From Porphyrobacter sp. HT-58-2 (GTDB lineage Bacteria > Pseudomonadota > Alphaproteobacteria > Sphingomonadales > Sphingomonadaceae): a stretch of 64,000 bases of DNA. The notes below the pieces were generated by a model. That model saw only the letters and a program-made list of their open reading frames with translations. It was not told the origin of the DNA and did no database searches. A program made the translations under genes and the position numbers. The stretch spans positions 434,001-498,000 of the forward strand of contig NZ_CP022600.1 of NCBI RefSeq assembly GCF_002952215.1, in the 5' to 3' direction. Shown piece by piece: positions 9,164-17,419 of the stretch (within the stretch, counting starts at the first letter, position 1; each line of letters begins with the position of its first letter).

Positions 9164-9628
9164 TTACTTCCGATACGCGGCGAGCGCCACAATGGCCGCA
9201 CCCGCCGTGCTGGAAATCAGGAAATTGAACCCCGCCAGGCTGATGCCGAACAGGCTCCACGGGGCGACATCACAGCGGATCAGGGGCGCGGCGGAAAAAT
9301 CCATCACGTCGACGCCCGACGGCAAGGCGGAACAACCCGTGATTCCCTGCCACCAGCCATATTCGACCCCGGCGTGAAATCCGCCGATCAGCCCGGAGGT
9401 GATGATCGCAAGACCCGCCAGCGCGCTCCACAGCTGCGCGGGCTTGAGCACATAGGCCGCCAGCCCGATGCCGAGCGCGGCGAAGTGCGGATAACGCTGC
9501 CACCAGCACATCTCGCACGGCGGCAGGCCGAAGCCATACTGCGCAATATAGGCCCCGCCAAGCAGAGCGGCGGGCACCATCACGGCCAGCAGCCGCGCCC
9601 GGCGCGGATAACGACCCGGACTGTCCAT
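9164..9628 (-). CDS. dsbB: Disulfide bond formation protein B family
   Basis: 154 residues with about four membrane segments. It carries the quinone-linked redox cysteine pair as PPCEMCWWQRYPH (about residue 34) and a second periplasmic pair in GCSALPSG and IRCDVAP. It re-oxidises a DsbA-type thiol oxidase and passes electrons to quinone. The ATG at 9628 was chosen because the upstream extension overlaps the protease gene and does not resemble the family. It starts 10 bases after the S41 protease stop. Confidence 0.9.
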   Translation of the reverse strand: MDSPGRYPRRARLLAVMVPAALLGGAYIAQYGFGLPPCEMCWWQRYPHFAALGIGLAAYVLKPAQLWSALAGLAIITSGLIGGFHAGVEYGWWQGITGCSALPSGVDVMDFSAAPLIRCDVAPWSLFGISLAGFNFLISSTAGAAIVALAAYRK

Positions 9629-9638
9629 GCCGCGCGCC

Positions 9639-11000
9639 TTAACGCTTGCCGGAACGCGGGGCCGGACGCAGTGCCACGGTGCTCTTGGTCGTGCGCCGCA
9701 GGGTTTCCATCGCATAGTGCAGCTGGAAGTCCTTGACCCCCTGCTCCTCAAGCTGGGCAGCGGTCAGCTGGAAGCGCGGATCGGCGATCGTGTCGGCCTC
9801 CATCTCCTCGTCCTTGAGCGCGAGTTCATTGATGAGATGGCCGCGCAAATCGCTTTCCCGAGTCTGGTATTTCTGGCGCAAGGCGTAATCGGGATCGGAG
9901 ATCTGCGGCACCGTGATGTCGGGGCGAATGCCGCCTTCCTGCACCGACTTGCCTGCCGGAGTGAAGTACCGTGCGGTGGTCAGCTTGAGAGCGGCGTCCT
10001 TGCCCAGCGGCAGCAGCGACTGGACTGAACCCTTGCCGAAGCTGCGTTCGCCCATGATCAGCGCCCGGCGGTGATCCTGTAGTGCGCCCGCCACGATCTC
10101 GGATGCGGAAGCGGAACCTGCATTGATGAGCACGATCATCGGCACACCTTCCGCCATGTCGCCGCGATAGACGGTTTCGGCATCGTAGAGCATCGTCTCG
10201 CCCCGCGCCCGGCCACGCTGGCTGACGATCCGGCCGCTGGTGAGGAACAGATCGGAGAGCGCCACCGATTCATCGAGGCTGCCGCCCGGATTGTTGCGCA
10301 GGTCGAGCACCAGTCCGCTGACCCGCCCACCCGGCGCTTCCTTGCGGATTTGCTGCCACGCCTCATAGACATTCGCGCCGACATTGGCCGAAAATTCGTT
10401 GACGGTGATCACCGCGACATTGCCAGCCGCGATCTCGTGCGTGACCGGCTCCAGCTCGATGACGCCGCGCGTCACGTTCACTTCCAGCGGCTCAGTGCGG
10501 CCGGGACGGAAGATGGTCAGTTGGATCGAGGTGCCGGAAGGCCCGCGCATCTGTGCGACGGCGTCATCCAGCTTGGTGTCGACGATCAGCTTGCCGTCAA
10601 GGTGCGTGATGAAGTCGCCCGCCTTGACACCCGCCGTCTCGGCCGGACTGCCGCGGAAGGGCGAGACCACCTTGACCGCACCATCCTCCATCACGACCGA
10701 CAGGCCAAGGCCCGAATACTGCCCGTCGATCATCGTCTCGAGCCGCTGAAGATCGCTGCCGTCGAGATAGGCCGAATGGGGATCGAGCGCCGCCAGCATC
10801 CCGTCAATCGCGCCGCGGATCAACTTATCATCCTCTACCGGCTCGACATAGCTCGCCTTGACCCGCTGGAAGACCGCGAACAGCTTGGCGAATTCGGGGC
10901 CGGCACGACCGTCGACCTGCGCCATGGTGGCGGTGGTGGCCGGGATCAGCGCGACCGCGGTGACAAGCGCGGCGCTGCGCAGGAGAGCGGCGATCTTCAT
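9639..11000 (-). CDS. S41 family C-terminal processing peptidase (CtpA-like)
   Basis: 453 residues. A signal peptide is followed by an N-terminal helical part, a PDZ domain (about 95-180, SGLGLSVVMEDGAVKVVSPF onward) and the S41 core. The catalytic serine is in SASASEIVAGAL (about residue 299) and the lysine in SFGKGSVQ (about 323), the Ser-Lys dyad of the family. It is a periplasmic protease likely to process envelope proteins. It sits downstream of envC, a common pairing in Proteobacteria, across a 136-base gap. Confidence 0.92.
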   Translation of the reverse strand: MKIAALLRSAALVTAVALIPATTATMAQVDGRAGPEFAKLFAVFQRVKASYVEPVEDDKLIRGAIDGMLAALDPHSAYLDGSDLQRLETMIDGQYSGLGLSVVMEDGAVKVVSPFRGSPAETAGVKAGDFITHLDGKLIVDTKLDDAVAQMRGPSGTSIQLTIFRPGRTEPLEVNVTRGVIELEPVTHEIAAGNVAVITVNEFSANVGANVYEAWQQIRKEAPGGRVSGLVLDLRNNPGGSLDESVALSDLFLTSGRIVSQRGRARGETMLYDAETVYRGDMAEGVPMIVLINAGSASASEIVAGALQDHRRALIMGERSFGKGSVQSLLPLGKDAALKLTTARYFTPAGKSVQEGGIRPDITVPQISDPDYALRQKYQTRESDLRGHLINELALKDEEMEADTIADPRFQLTAAQLEEQGVKDFQLHYAMETLRRTTKSTVALRPAPRSGKR

Positions 11001-11136
11001 GGGTGGTGCAAGGCTCCTTTGATGGACGAGTGTATAGGCTTGCCCGCCTTAACGCCAGATAGACGCAAGCAAATGCGGATCGTGGCGGTCTGCGCCTTTG
11101 CAGCAGAGCATCCCGTTCGCTGTCCTGCAAGCCTGT

Positions 11137-12387
11137 TTAACGCATGTATTGCAAGGGGTTGACCGGCGTTCCATCGCGCCGCAGCTCGAATGTCACTTCG
11201 GTGCCGCGCTGTCCGGTCAGCCCCAGCGGACTGCCGTCGATCACTGCATCGCCAACCGCCACATCAACCTTGGCAAGCCCGGTGACGAGGCTTGTCCAGC
11301 CGCCAGCATGTTCGATGATGACGATTCGCCCGAAACCGCGATAGGCCCCGGCAAAGGCCACGCGCCCGCGTGCCGGGGCGACCACCTGCGCTCCGGCAGC
11401 AGGGGCCAGCACCAAGCCGGTCGAAGCCAGCCCGCTGTCGCGTCTGGCACCAAAGCCTGTCAGGGTGCGGCCCAGCACCGGCAGCTGGAAATCACGCGGT
11501 GGCGCAGCGCTGGCGGCAGGTATCGGCATGGGAGTGGCGGCAGTCGAAGGCGCAGCATCATCGCCGCGGACCACCGCCAGATTGCCCGGACGCAGCACCG
11601 GCCCAGGCAGAGCCGCCAATTCGTTCCTCAAGGCCGCGACTTCGTCCAGCTTGTCCACCAGCCCGTCGAGATCGCGCGCTTCCTCGGCCAGCGCCAACGC
11701 CCGCTCCGCCTCGCGCACAGCCGCCCCCCGCGCTGCGCGTGAGGCGGTGCGCTGGCGATTCTCCAGCGCCGCCAGCGCGTTGCGGCGTTCGCGCAAATCA
11801 TTCTCGCTGCTGCGCAAGGCCTCCAGCGCACGCAAAGCCTGTGCTTCAAGTGCGCGGCCACGGTCGAGTTCGCTGCGCAAAGACGCGGTGCGCTCGCGAA
11901 TCTGCGGCACTGCACTGCCAAGCACGGCGCGGACGTGGACCACATCCTTGAGCGAGCCGGGCTGCAAGGCCGCCAGCGCCAGTGGACGCCGCGCGGCTGT
12001 CTGCAGCGCGGCAGCGAGGCGCGCGGTCGGTTCCTGTTTCCTGGCGAGGCGGGCCGTCAGTTCGGCGCGCGCCTGCCGGGCGAGGCTCAATCGCGCGCGG
12101 GCGACTTCGATCCCGGCCTCGGCCTGCTGAATCCGGGCCGCCAGCGCAGCGGCTTCGCTGGCGGTGCGCTGGGCTGCTTCAGTGGCGGCCTCGGCTTCGG
12201 CAGTGAGGCGCGCGGCGCGCCCTTCGGCAAGCCGGCTTTCGCGGGTTGCGCGAGCAAGCGCGGCCTCGGCCTCGTCTGGCGCCATCAGCGCGACAGCAGG
12301 CGCAGCGACGCCCGCGGGCAGCGCAAGGCCCAGTCCCGCAAGGGTACCGGCCATGGCAAGCAAGGTCAGGATCGCGGCGCGACGCAT
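11137..12387 (-). CDS. envC: EnvC-type murein hydrolase activator (coiled coil plus degenerate LytM)
   Basis: 416 residues: signal peptide, a long Ala/Arg/Glu-rich coiled coil (about 40-270), a Pro-rich linker, and a C-terminal LytM/M23-like domain (about 300-416). The zinc ligands are absent: the HxxxD region reads ASTGLVLAP and the HxH region reads EVTFELRR. As in EnvC, it probably activates an amidase at the division site without cutting peptidoglycan itself. The ATG at 12387 precedes the signal peptide and is seven bases from the rlmH stop. Confidence 0.88.
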   Translation of the reverse strand: MRRAAILTLLAMAGTLAGLGLALPAGVAAPAVALMAPDEAEAALARATRESRLAEGRAARLTAEAEAATEAAQRTASEAAALAARIQQAEAGIEVARARLSLARQARAELTARLARKQEPTARLAAALQTAARRPLALAALQPGSLKDVVHVRAVLGSAVPQIRERTASLRSELDRGRALEAQALRALEALRSSENDLRERRNALAALENRQRTASRAARGAAVREAERALALAEEARDLDGLVDKLDEVAALRNELAALPGPVLRPGNLAVVRGDDAAPSTAATPMPIPAASAAPPRDFQLPVLGRTLTGFGARRDSGLASTGLVLAPAAGAQVVAPARGRVAFAGAYRGFGRIVIIEHAGGWTSLVTGLAKVDVAVGDAVIDGSPLGLTGQRGTEVTFELRRDGTPVNPLQYMR

Positions 12388-12394
12388 GAAAGCC

Positions 12395-12817
12395 TCATGC
12401 CCGATGATAGGGATGGCCCGCAAGGATCGTGGTGGCGCGGTAGATCTGCTCCATCAGCATCGCGCGGGCGAGCATGTGCGGCCAGGTGGCGGGGCCGAAG
12501 GCCAACAGCAGGTCGGCAGCGGCGCGCTCGGCGTCGGAATGCCCGTCCGCCGCGCCGATCATGAAGCGGGTTTCGCGCACACCCTCGTCGCGCCACTTGC
12601 CGAGCAGGCTTGCGAAGGCTTCCGACGACATTGCCTTCCCGCGCTCGTCAAGCAGCACGGTTCGGCAGGGCGTAAGCGGCTCTGCCGCCTTGCCCGCGCC
12701 GGTATCGGGCCATTCGGTGATCTTGCAGGGCCAGGTCATGCGCTTGGCATAACGTTCCACCAGATCGCCCTCTGGCGACCGGCCAATCTTCCCGCGCGCG
12801 ATGATGTGGAGGAGAAT
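12395..12817 (-). CDS. rlmH: 23S rRNA (pseudouridine1915-N3)-methyltransferase, non-canonical ATT start
   Basis: 140 residues, a SPOUT-fold methyltransferase acting on helix 69 of 23S rRNA in whole ribosomes. The C-terminal [22 protein letters not shown] and GHPYHRA match RlmH closely. The conserved N-terminus [18 protein letters not shown] lies upstream of the first GTG (12760). Between it and the upstream in-frame TGA there is no ATG, GTG or TTG. The codon at the usual initiator position is ATT (12815-12817), with AAAAGGA seven bases upstream. Alternatively, removing one A of the upstream AAAA run would join a GTG-started frame. The neighbours rsfS and nadD are the usual partners. Confidence 0.88.
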   Translation of the reverse strand: MLLHIIARGKIGRSPEGDLVERYAKRMTWPCKITEWPDTGAGKAAEPLTPCRTVLLDERGKAMSSEAFASLLGKWRDEGVRETRFMIGAADGHSDAERAAADLLLAFGPATWPHMLARAMLMEQIYRATTILAGHPYHRA

Positions 12818-12831
12818 GAGCGATTCCTTTT
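12811..12831 (-). promoter_or_regulatory. Ribosome-binding site and ATT start of rlmH
   Basis: On the minus strand AAAAGGA is followed by seven bases and then ATT-CTC-CTC-CAC, which encodes the family's usual (M)LLH start. The spacing is ideal for a Shine-Dalgarno element. This supports ATT as initiator, as known for E. coli infC, but an indel in the A-run is not excluded. Confidence 0.5.
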
Positions 12832-12861
12832 GCTCTCACGGCACAAGGCTTCGCCTTGGCC

Positions 12862-12930
12862 TCCGAGGGGGCGGCCTAACGGCCGACGGGCGGTCGCCCT
12901 TGCGACCCCTACGGGGCCGAGCCTCCCACC
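12862..12930. repeat. Modular hairpin repeat, copy C
   Basis: Short palindromes upstream of rlmH, including CGGCC-taac-GGCCG, the shared GGGCGGTCGCCCTTGCG core (12888-12904) and CCCC-tac-GGGG. The core is shared with copies at 1.76 and 63.76 kb, here on the strand opposite to the flanking genes. Confidence 0.55.
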
Positions 12931-12969
12931 AAACGGACCGCAGCGCGGTCCGCAAGGCCGACCGGCCAC

Positions 12970-13043
12970 CCGCAGGCGCTCAAGCCCGCAGGGCTTGAAA
13001 CAGCACCGAGGACGAGGGCGCGGAGGCGCCCTCGCAGAGAAAA
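12970..13043 (-). repeat. Two-hairpin 3' element, copy 1 (after rsfS)
   Basis: It begins at the base after the rsfS stop codon. Read on the minus strand: TTTTCTCTG, a perfect nine-pair stem with a four-base CTCC loop (13013-13034), a constant GTCCTCGGTGCTGTTTC linker, then a second seven-pair stem (12981-12997) and CGCCTGCGG. The same architecture occurs at 19264-19341 with three compensated base-pair changes in the first stem. See findings. Confidence 0.7.
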
Positions 13044-13487
13044 CTAATTTCTACCCAGCATCGACGTTTCAGACCCCTCGAACGACCACATGCGTTCAAG
13101 GTTGTAGAAACTGCGCACTTCAGGGCGGAACAGGTGGATCACCACATCGCCGGCGTCGATCAGCACCCAGTCGGCCGCTGGCAGGCCTTCAACCCGCGCG
13201 TGGCCATACCCGGCCTGCTTGATCTTTTCCGCGAGCTTCTGCGCCATCGCCGCGACCTGCCGGGTCGAACGCCCGCTGGCGATCACCATGTGATCGGCAA
13301 TCGAGCTTTTCCCCTCAAGCGGTATCGAGACGACTTCCTGCGCCTGATCGTCGTCAAGCTGAGCCAGCACCAGCTGGTGCAACGCGGCGGAGCCCATCTC
13401 AGGCTTGCCCAATGACTGGGCGAGCTTGGCGGCGGCCTGCGCCGGGCCAAGCGGGATGGAAGCGGCAAGGGCTTCGGTAGTCGGCAA
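13044..13487 (-). CDS. rsfS: Ribosome silencing factor
   Basis: 147 residues, the RsfS/Iojap family. It binds L14 on the 50S subunit and blocks subunit joining during slow growth. Core motifs are seen: LVLAQLDDDQAQEVVSIPL, DHMVIASGRSTRQVAAMA, GLPAADWVLIDAGDVVIHLF and RSFYNLERMW. The first 30 or so residues are an Ala-rich extension; an internal ATG at 13394 (MGSAALHQLV) is a possible shorter start. It lies between nadD and rlmH in the conserved order. Confidence 0.93.
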   Translation of the reverse strand: MPTTEALAASIPLGPAQAAAKLAQSLGKPEMGSAALHQLVLAQLDDDQAQEVVSIPLEGKSSIADHMVIASGRSTRQVAAMAQKLAEKIKQAGYGHARVEGLPAADWVLIDAGDVVIHLFRPEVRSFYNLERMWSFEGSETSMLGRN

Positions 13488-13571
13488 TCGGGTATCTCCA
13501 GAGTTCAGGGCGATGATGGCGCACAGGTCGCAGGTCGGCCAGCGGAAGAGCCGAAACGCTGGTGCAGCGTC

Positions 13572-14252
13572 TCATGCGCCCTCCTCTGAGCGGAGCCTGC
13601 GAAATGTCAGCCGATCGCGCAGCGGTGGTGAAGACTGTCCGCGTTCCGAACCTTCGCCGAGCAAAGCTGCGGCCCACCCGGCATGGGCACGACGAAGCGC
13701 CGTGGCCGAGCGGTGGTCAGGATCGAAACGCAATAACACCAGGGCCGGTGCGCTCCATTGCCCCCGTTTCCGAAAGCTGGCTGCGGACACCTGATAGCGC
13801 CTGAGCCAGGCCATGGCGGGGCTCGTCATGGCAGCTGCATCATAGCCGGGCCGCGCGATCACCGCAATCGGCATTGTCCGGGCGAGCCGCCGCCAGTCCT
13901 TCCAGCGGTGCAACTGGACGAGATTGTCGGCCCCCATCAGCCACACAAAATGCCGCTTGGGATAGCGCCGTACGAGCCGCGTCAACGTGTCGACGGTGTA
14001 GCGGGTGCCAAGCTGCTGTTCGATTGCGGTCGGCACGATCCGGGCGCGGCGCGCCTGGCGCCTTGCGGACAGCATCCGCGCCTTGAGCGGTGCCATCCCG
14101 GCCTTGGGCTTCAGAGGGTTGCCCGGAGAAACCAGCCACCAGGTTTCGTCCAGCCCCAGCGCATCGGCCGCGAACAGCGTGATCCGCCGGTGGCCGCCAT
14201 GGGCCGGGTTGAAACTTCCGCCAAGCAGGCCGGTGAGGACAGGCGTGGTCAT
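13572..14252 (-). CDS. nadD: Nicotinate-nucleotide adenylyltransferase
   Basis: 226 residues. It adenylates nicotinate mononucleotide to deamido-NAD in NAD synthesis. The ATP-binding GGSFNPAHGGH motif is at about residues 11-21, WWLVSPGNPLKP and the LMGADNLVQLHRWKDW substrate segment follow, and HRSATALRR stands where the ISSTxxR motif is expected. The C-terminus is longer and more basic than in E. coli NadD. It begins seven bases after proA. Confidence 0.93.
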   Translation of the reverse strand: MTTPVLTGLLGGSFNPAHGGHRRITLFAADALGLDETWWLVSPGNPLKPKAGMAPLKARMLSARRQARRARIVPTAIEQQLGTRYTVDTLTRLVRRYPKRHFVWLMGADNLVQLHRWKDWRRLARTMPIAVIARPGYDAAAMTSPAMAWLRRYQVSAASFRKRGQWSAPALVLLRFDPDHRSATALRRAHAGWAAALLGEGSERGQSSPPLRDRLTFRRLRSEEGA

Positions 14253-14259
14253 TGCCCGC

Positions 14260-15549
14260 TCAGGGACGCGTCTGCCCGCTCCCGCGCACCTGCCACTTGT
14301 AGGTCGTCAGCCCTTCGAGCGCGACCGGGCCGCGGGCGTGCAGCCGCCCGGTGGCGATGCCGATTTCCGCCCCCAGTCCGAACTCGCCCCCATCGGCGAA
14401 TTGCGAGGATGCATTGTGCATCACGATCGCGCTGTCGACCTCGGTGAGGAAGCGTTCGGCAGCCGCATCGTCCGCTGTCACAATGGCATCGGTGTGGGCC
14501 GAGGAATGGCGCGCGATGTGGGCGAGCGCCTCGTCCAGCCCGTCGACCATCGCGACCGAGAGGATGGCGTCGAGATATTCGGTGTCCCAGTCATTCGCGC
14601 TGGCCGGAATCACCCGCGAATCGAGCGCCTTGATCCGGGCGTCGCCGCGCACTTCGCAGCCCTTGTCGATCAGCGCCGCGACCAGCGTGGCGGCCTCAGC
14701 GAAGGCGGAATCGATCAACAGCGTCTCCATCGCCCCGCAAATACCGGTGCGGCGCAGCTTCGCGTTCAGCGCGATGTTCAGCGCCATGGGGGGATCGGCG
14801 GCGGCGTGGACATAGGTGTGGCAGATACCGTCGAGGTGCGCGAGCACCGGCACCTGCGCATCGGCCTGTACCCGCGCGACGAGGCTCTTGCCCCCGCGCG
14901 GCACGATCATGTCGATCAGGCCTGCCGCCGTCAGCATTGCGCCCACACAGGCGCGGTCCTGCGAGGGGATAAGCTGCACCGCATCGGCCGGAACGCCACC
15001 TGCCACCAAACCTTCGACCAGCGCGGCGTGGATCGCGCGGTTGGAATGCACCGCCTCGCTCCCTCCGCGCAGCAGCGCCGCATTGCCGGCCCGCACGCAC
15101 AGGGCAGCCGCATCGGCGGTGACGTTGGGACGGCTTTCGTAGATGATCCCGATGGTGCCGATCGGCACACGGATACGCTGCAATTTCAGACCATTGGGCC
15201 GCTCGCTCGCATCGATCACCTGTCCGACCGGATCGGGCAGATCAGCCACGGCGGCGACTGCATCGGCAATCCCTGCCAGCCGCGCTTCATCCAGCCGCAA
15301 CCGGTCAAGCATCGCGCCCGAAAGCCCGTTCGCTTCGCCCGCTGCGATGTCTTTCGCGTTGGCTTCGAGCACGGCCGGGGTTGCAGCACGAAGGGCAGCC
15401 GCAGCCTGGTGGAGCGCGGCGGCGCGGGCAGCGCTCGGCATGGCGGCGAGACCGCGCTGGGCCTTGCGGGCAGCCCGGGCCAGCCCTTCGATCAAAGCAG
15501 CAGGATCGGAGACATTCTGGGCGGAGGGAAGGGAAGATGCATGTGTCAT
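14260..15549 (-). CDS. proA: Gamma-glutamyl phosphate reductase
   Basis: 429 residues. It makes glutamate-5-semialdehyde with NADPH in proline synthesis. Aldehyde-dehydrogenase-fold signatures are visible: [33 protein letters not shown], and [18 protein letters not shown] containing the catalytic cysteine. The ATG at 15549 has GAGGT upstream. The longer upstream reading lacks family resemblance. proB is not in the window. It is first of the minus-strand series leading to coq7. Confidence 0.95.
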   Translation of the reverse strand: MTHASSLPSAQNVSDPAALIEGLARAARKAQRGLAAMPSAARAAALHQAAAALRAATPAVLEANAKDIAAGEANGLSGAMLDRLRLDEARLAGIADAVAAVADLPDPVGQVIDASERPNGLKLQRIRVPIGTIGIIYESRPNVTADAAALCVRAGNAALLRGGSEAVHSNRAIHAALVEGLVAGGVPADAVQLIPSQDRACVGAMLTAAGLIDMIVPRGGKSLVARVQADAQVPVLAHLDGICHTYVHAAADPPMALNIALNAKLRRTGICGAMETLLIDSAFAEAATLVAALIDKGCEVRGDARIKALDSRVIPASANDWDTEYLDAILSVAMVDGLDEALAHIARHSSAHTDAIVTADDAAAERFLTEVDSAIVMHNASSQFADGGEFGLGAEIGIATGRLHARGPVALEGLTTYKWQVRGSGQTRP

Positions 15550-15726
15550 CCCATGACCTCTAGCATCCGTAGAGCCGCCTGTCAGGTCACCCGATTCGCT
15601 GGCCTTGAAGCGCAAGTGTCGTACGCTCATGCGACGCGTGCATCCGTTCACCGCGAATCCCTTTCGACTCGCCTGCACAGGTCGGTTTGGATTCGACCAT
15701 AGGTAATCGCGCTGATAGCGGCGACT

Positions 15727-16938
15727 GTGGGCGTGAGAACAAAATCGGGGCCGCAATTGTCAGACAGAATTTCCGCACAGACGTGGGGTGAACGGCTGCG
15801 ACAGTGGTTCCCCGATCGCGAGTTCTTCATGCGCGCCGATGGTCAGGTGCGCTTCATCAAGCTGTCCTCGAAACTCCAGATCCGCGTCGCCGCTGCGGTG
15901 GTTGCGCTTGTGGTGCTGTGGCTGGTCGCGCTCGCCGTGATGGCATGGGGCCAGTATCGGGCCGAGGCTGACCTCGCCTCTTTCGCGGAACAGAAGGCCC
16001 GCGTTGCCAAGTCGGAAGAACGGCTCAAGGCCTATGGCGGCAATCTCGACAAGGTGGTGGACGATCTGCGCGCGCGGCAGGATTTCCTCGATGATATGGC
16101 GCGAATGCTGCCTGAAGACATGATCGCAGAAGGCGATGTGACCGGCACGGTCACGGATTCGAGCGCCGAGGCCAGCGACACCGTCCAGAAGGTGGGTGCG
16201 CTGATTCCGCAGGCGCGCGGCCTTGCCGAAATCGAAGCCCGCCAGCTTGCCTTTGTGGAACGCCTGACCCGCTTTGCCGACGCACGCGCGCGGCGCGCCG
16301 AGGCCGCGATGCGCAAGCTCAATCTCGATCCGCGGCTGATGAGCCGTGAAACGCAACAGGCCATGGGTGGCCCGTTCGAGGCGCTGGCCGGCTTCGGCGG
16401 CGACAAGGACGACATCGACCCGCGGTTCGAACGTCTCGGCCTCAGCCTTGCGCGCATGGCGGTGCTGGAACGTGCGCTTGACGGGATCCCGCAGGTTGTT
16501 CCGGCCTCGGTCGAGAACATCTCATCCGGCTTCGGCTATCGGCGCGATCCGTTCAACGGGCGCGCGGCGATGCATTCCGGTATCGACTTCAAGGGCGCGG
16601 TCGGCTCGCCGATCTTCGCTGCCGCCGATGGTCGTGTGACCTTCGCCGGATGGAAGGCCGGTTATGGCAAGGCGATCGAGATCAGCCACGGTAACGGAAT
16701 GTTGACCCGCTATGCGCACCTTTCGGCTATCAGGGTGAAAGTCGGCCAGCCGGTCGCTGCCGGGGCCACTATTGGCGGGCTCGGCAACACGGGTCGTTCG
16801 ACCGGGCCGCACCTGCATTTCGAAGTCCGCATCAATGATCGCGCGGTCAATCCGCGCCCGTTTCTGGAGGCTGCCCCCGATGTTCTCAAAGAAGTCCGTG
16901 GAAGCGGCTCCGACCGCCCCGGCCCCAAGGCCCGTTAA
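15727..16938 (+). CDS. M23 family metallopeptidase, membrane-anchored
   Basis: 403 residues: a cytoplasmic N-terminal tail, one membrane segment (about 54-75), a periplasmic coiled-coil region (about 80-240), then a LytM domain with intact zinc ligands in MHSGIDFKG and [11 protein letters not shown]. It probably cleaves peptidoglycan cross-links. The GTG at 15727 keeps the tail [16 protein letters not shown], common in related proteins; an ATG at 15829 would shorten it. Its 3' end overlaps the bactofilin gene by 59 bases, so the two are coupled. Confidence 0.88.
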   Translation: MGVRTKSGPQLSDRISAQTWGERLRQWFPDREFFMRADGQVRFIKLSSKLQIRVAAAVVALVVLWLVALAVMAWGQYRAEADLASFAEQKARVAKSEERLKAYGGNLDKVVDDLRARQDFLDDMARMLPEDMIAEGDVTGTVTDSSAEASDTVQKVGALIPQARGLAEIEARQLAFVERLTRFADARARRAEAAMRKLNLDPRLMSRETQQAMGGPFEALAGFGGDKDDIDPRFERLGLSLARMAVLERALDGIPQVVPASVENISSGFGYRRDPFNGRAAMHSGIDFKGAVGSPIFAAADGRVTFAGWKAGYGKAIEISHGNGMLTRYAHLSAIRVKVGQPVAAGATIGGLGNTGRSTGPHLHFEVRINDRAVNPRPFLEAAPDVLKEVRGSGSDRPGPKAR

Positions 16939-17320
16939 CAGGAGCAGCGCGATGGGTTCGGGTTCCACCTTCTCGGTGATCGGTGCGGATGTAACGATCA
17001 AGGGCGATGTGGTCGCTACGGCCGATCTCCATATCGACGGCACGATCGATGGCGATATCAAGTGCGCCGCCCTGGTTCAGGGCGAAACCAGCAGCATCAG
17101 CGGCGCGGTAACGGCGGAAAGCGCGCGGCTTTCGGGCAAGGTGACCGGCTCGATCACGGCGCGTGAACTCGTCATCCTGCGCAGCGCCCGGATCGAGGGC
17201 GATGTGCATTACGATGCCCTCACCATCGAACAGGGCGCGCAGGTCGATGGCCGCTTTGCCCCGAATGCGCGACAGCCGGTCAAGGCTGTGCCGACGGCTT
17301 CGATCGAAGCAGCGGAATAA
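16880..17320 (+). CDS. Bactofilin (polymer-forming cytoskeletal protein)
   Basis: 146 residues. A short Pro/Ala-rich tail precedes a right-handed beta-helix of hydrophobic repeats (GADVTIKGDVVATADLHIDG, then GEISG-like turns). Bactofilins form filaments at the inner membrane and recruit cell-wall enzymes. An M23 peptidase is the classic genomic partner. The ATG at 16880 has GGAGG ten bases upstream, inside the M23 gene. Confidence 0.93.
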   Translation: MFSKKSVEAAPTAPAPRPVNRSSAMGSGSTFSVIGADVTIKGDVVATADLHIDGTIDGDIKCAALVQGETSSISGAVTAESARLSGKVTGSITARELVILRSARIEGDVHYDALTIEQGAQVDGRFAPNARQPVKAVPTASIEAAE

Positions 17321-17333
17321 TCGCCCCAGGCAA

Positions 17334-17349
17334 TGTTTCACGTGAAACC
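17334..17349. promoter_or_regulatory. parS-like site, one mismatch
   Basis: TGTTTCACGTGAAACC matches the parS palindrome except for the last base. It lies 13 bases past the bactofilin stop codon, in a non-coding gap, about 30 kb from parAB. Confidence 0.65.
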
Positions 17350-17375
17350 CCCTCGCAGCGCGCCGCTGGAGGGGG
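17348..17375. terminator. Bidirectional stem-loop between bactofilin and acyl-CoA ligase genes
   Basis: CCCCCTC pairs with GAGGGGG, extended by an inner CAGCG/CGCTG stem around CGC. It serves the 3' ends of two convergent genes and overlaps the last two bases of the parS-like site. There is no T-tract. Confidence 0.45.
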
Positions 17376-17419
17376 TCTGGAGGGGCTCGAACAGGGGTCT
17401 GGCCCCGTGTTGAACCTGC

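Noticed and set aside
11137..12387. EnvC-like protein as an active endopeptidase
   Set aside because: Zinc-binding His and Asp residues are missing from the LytM domain, so it is treated as an amidase activator.
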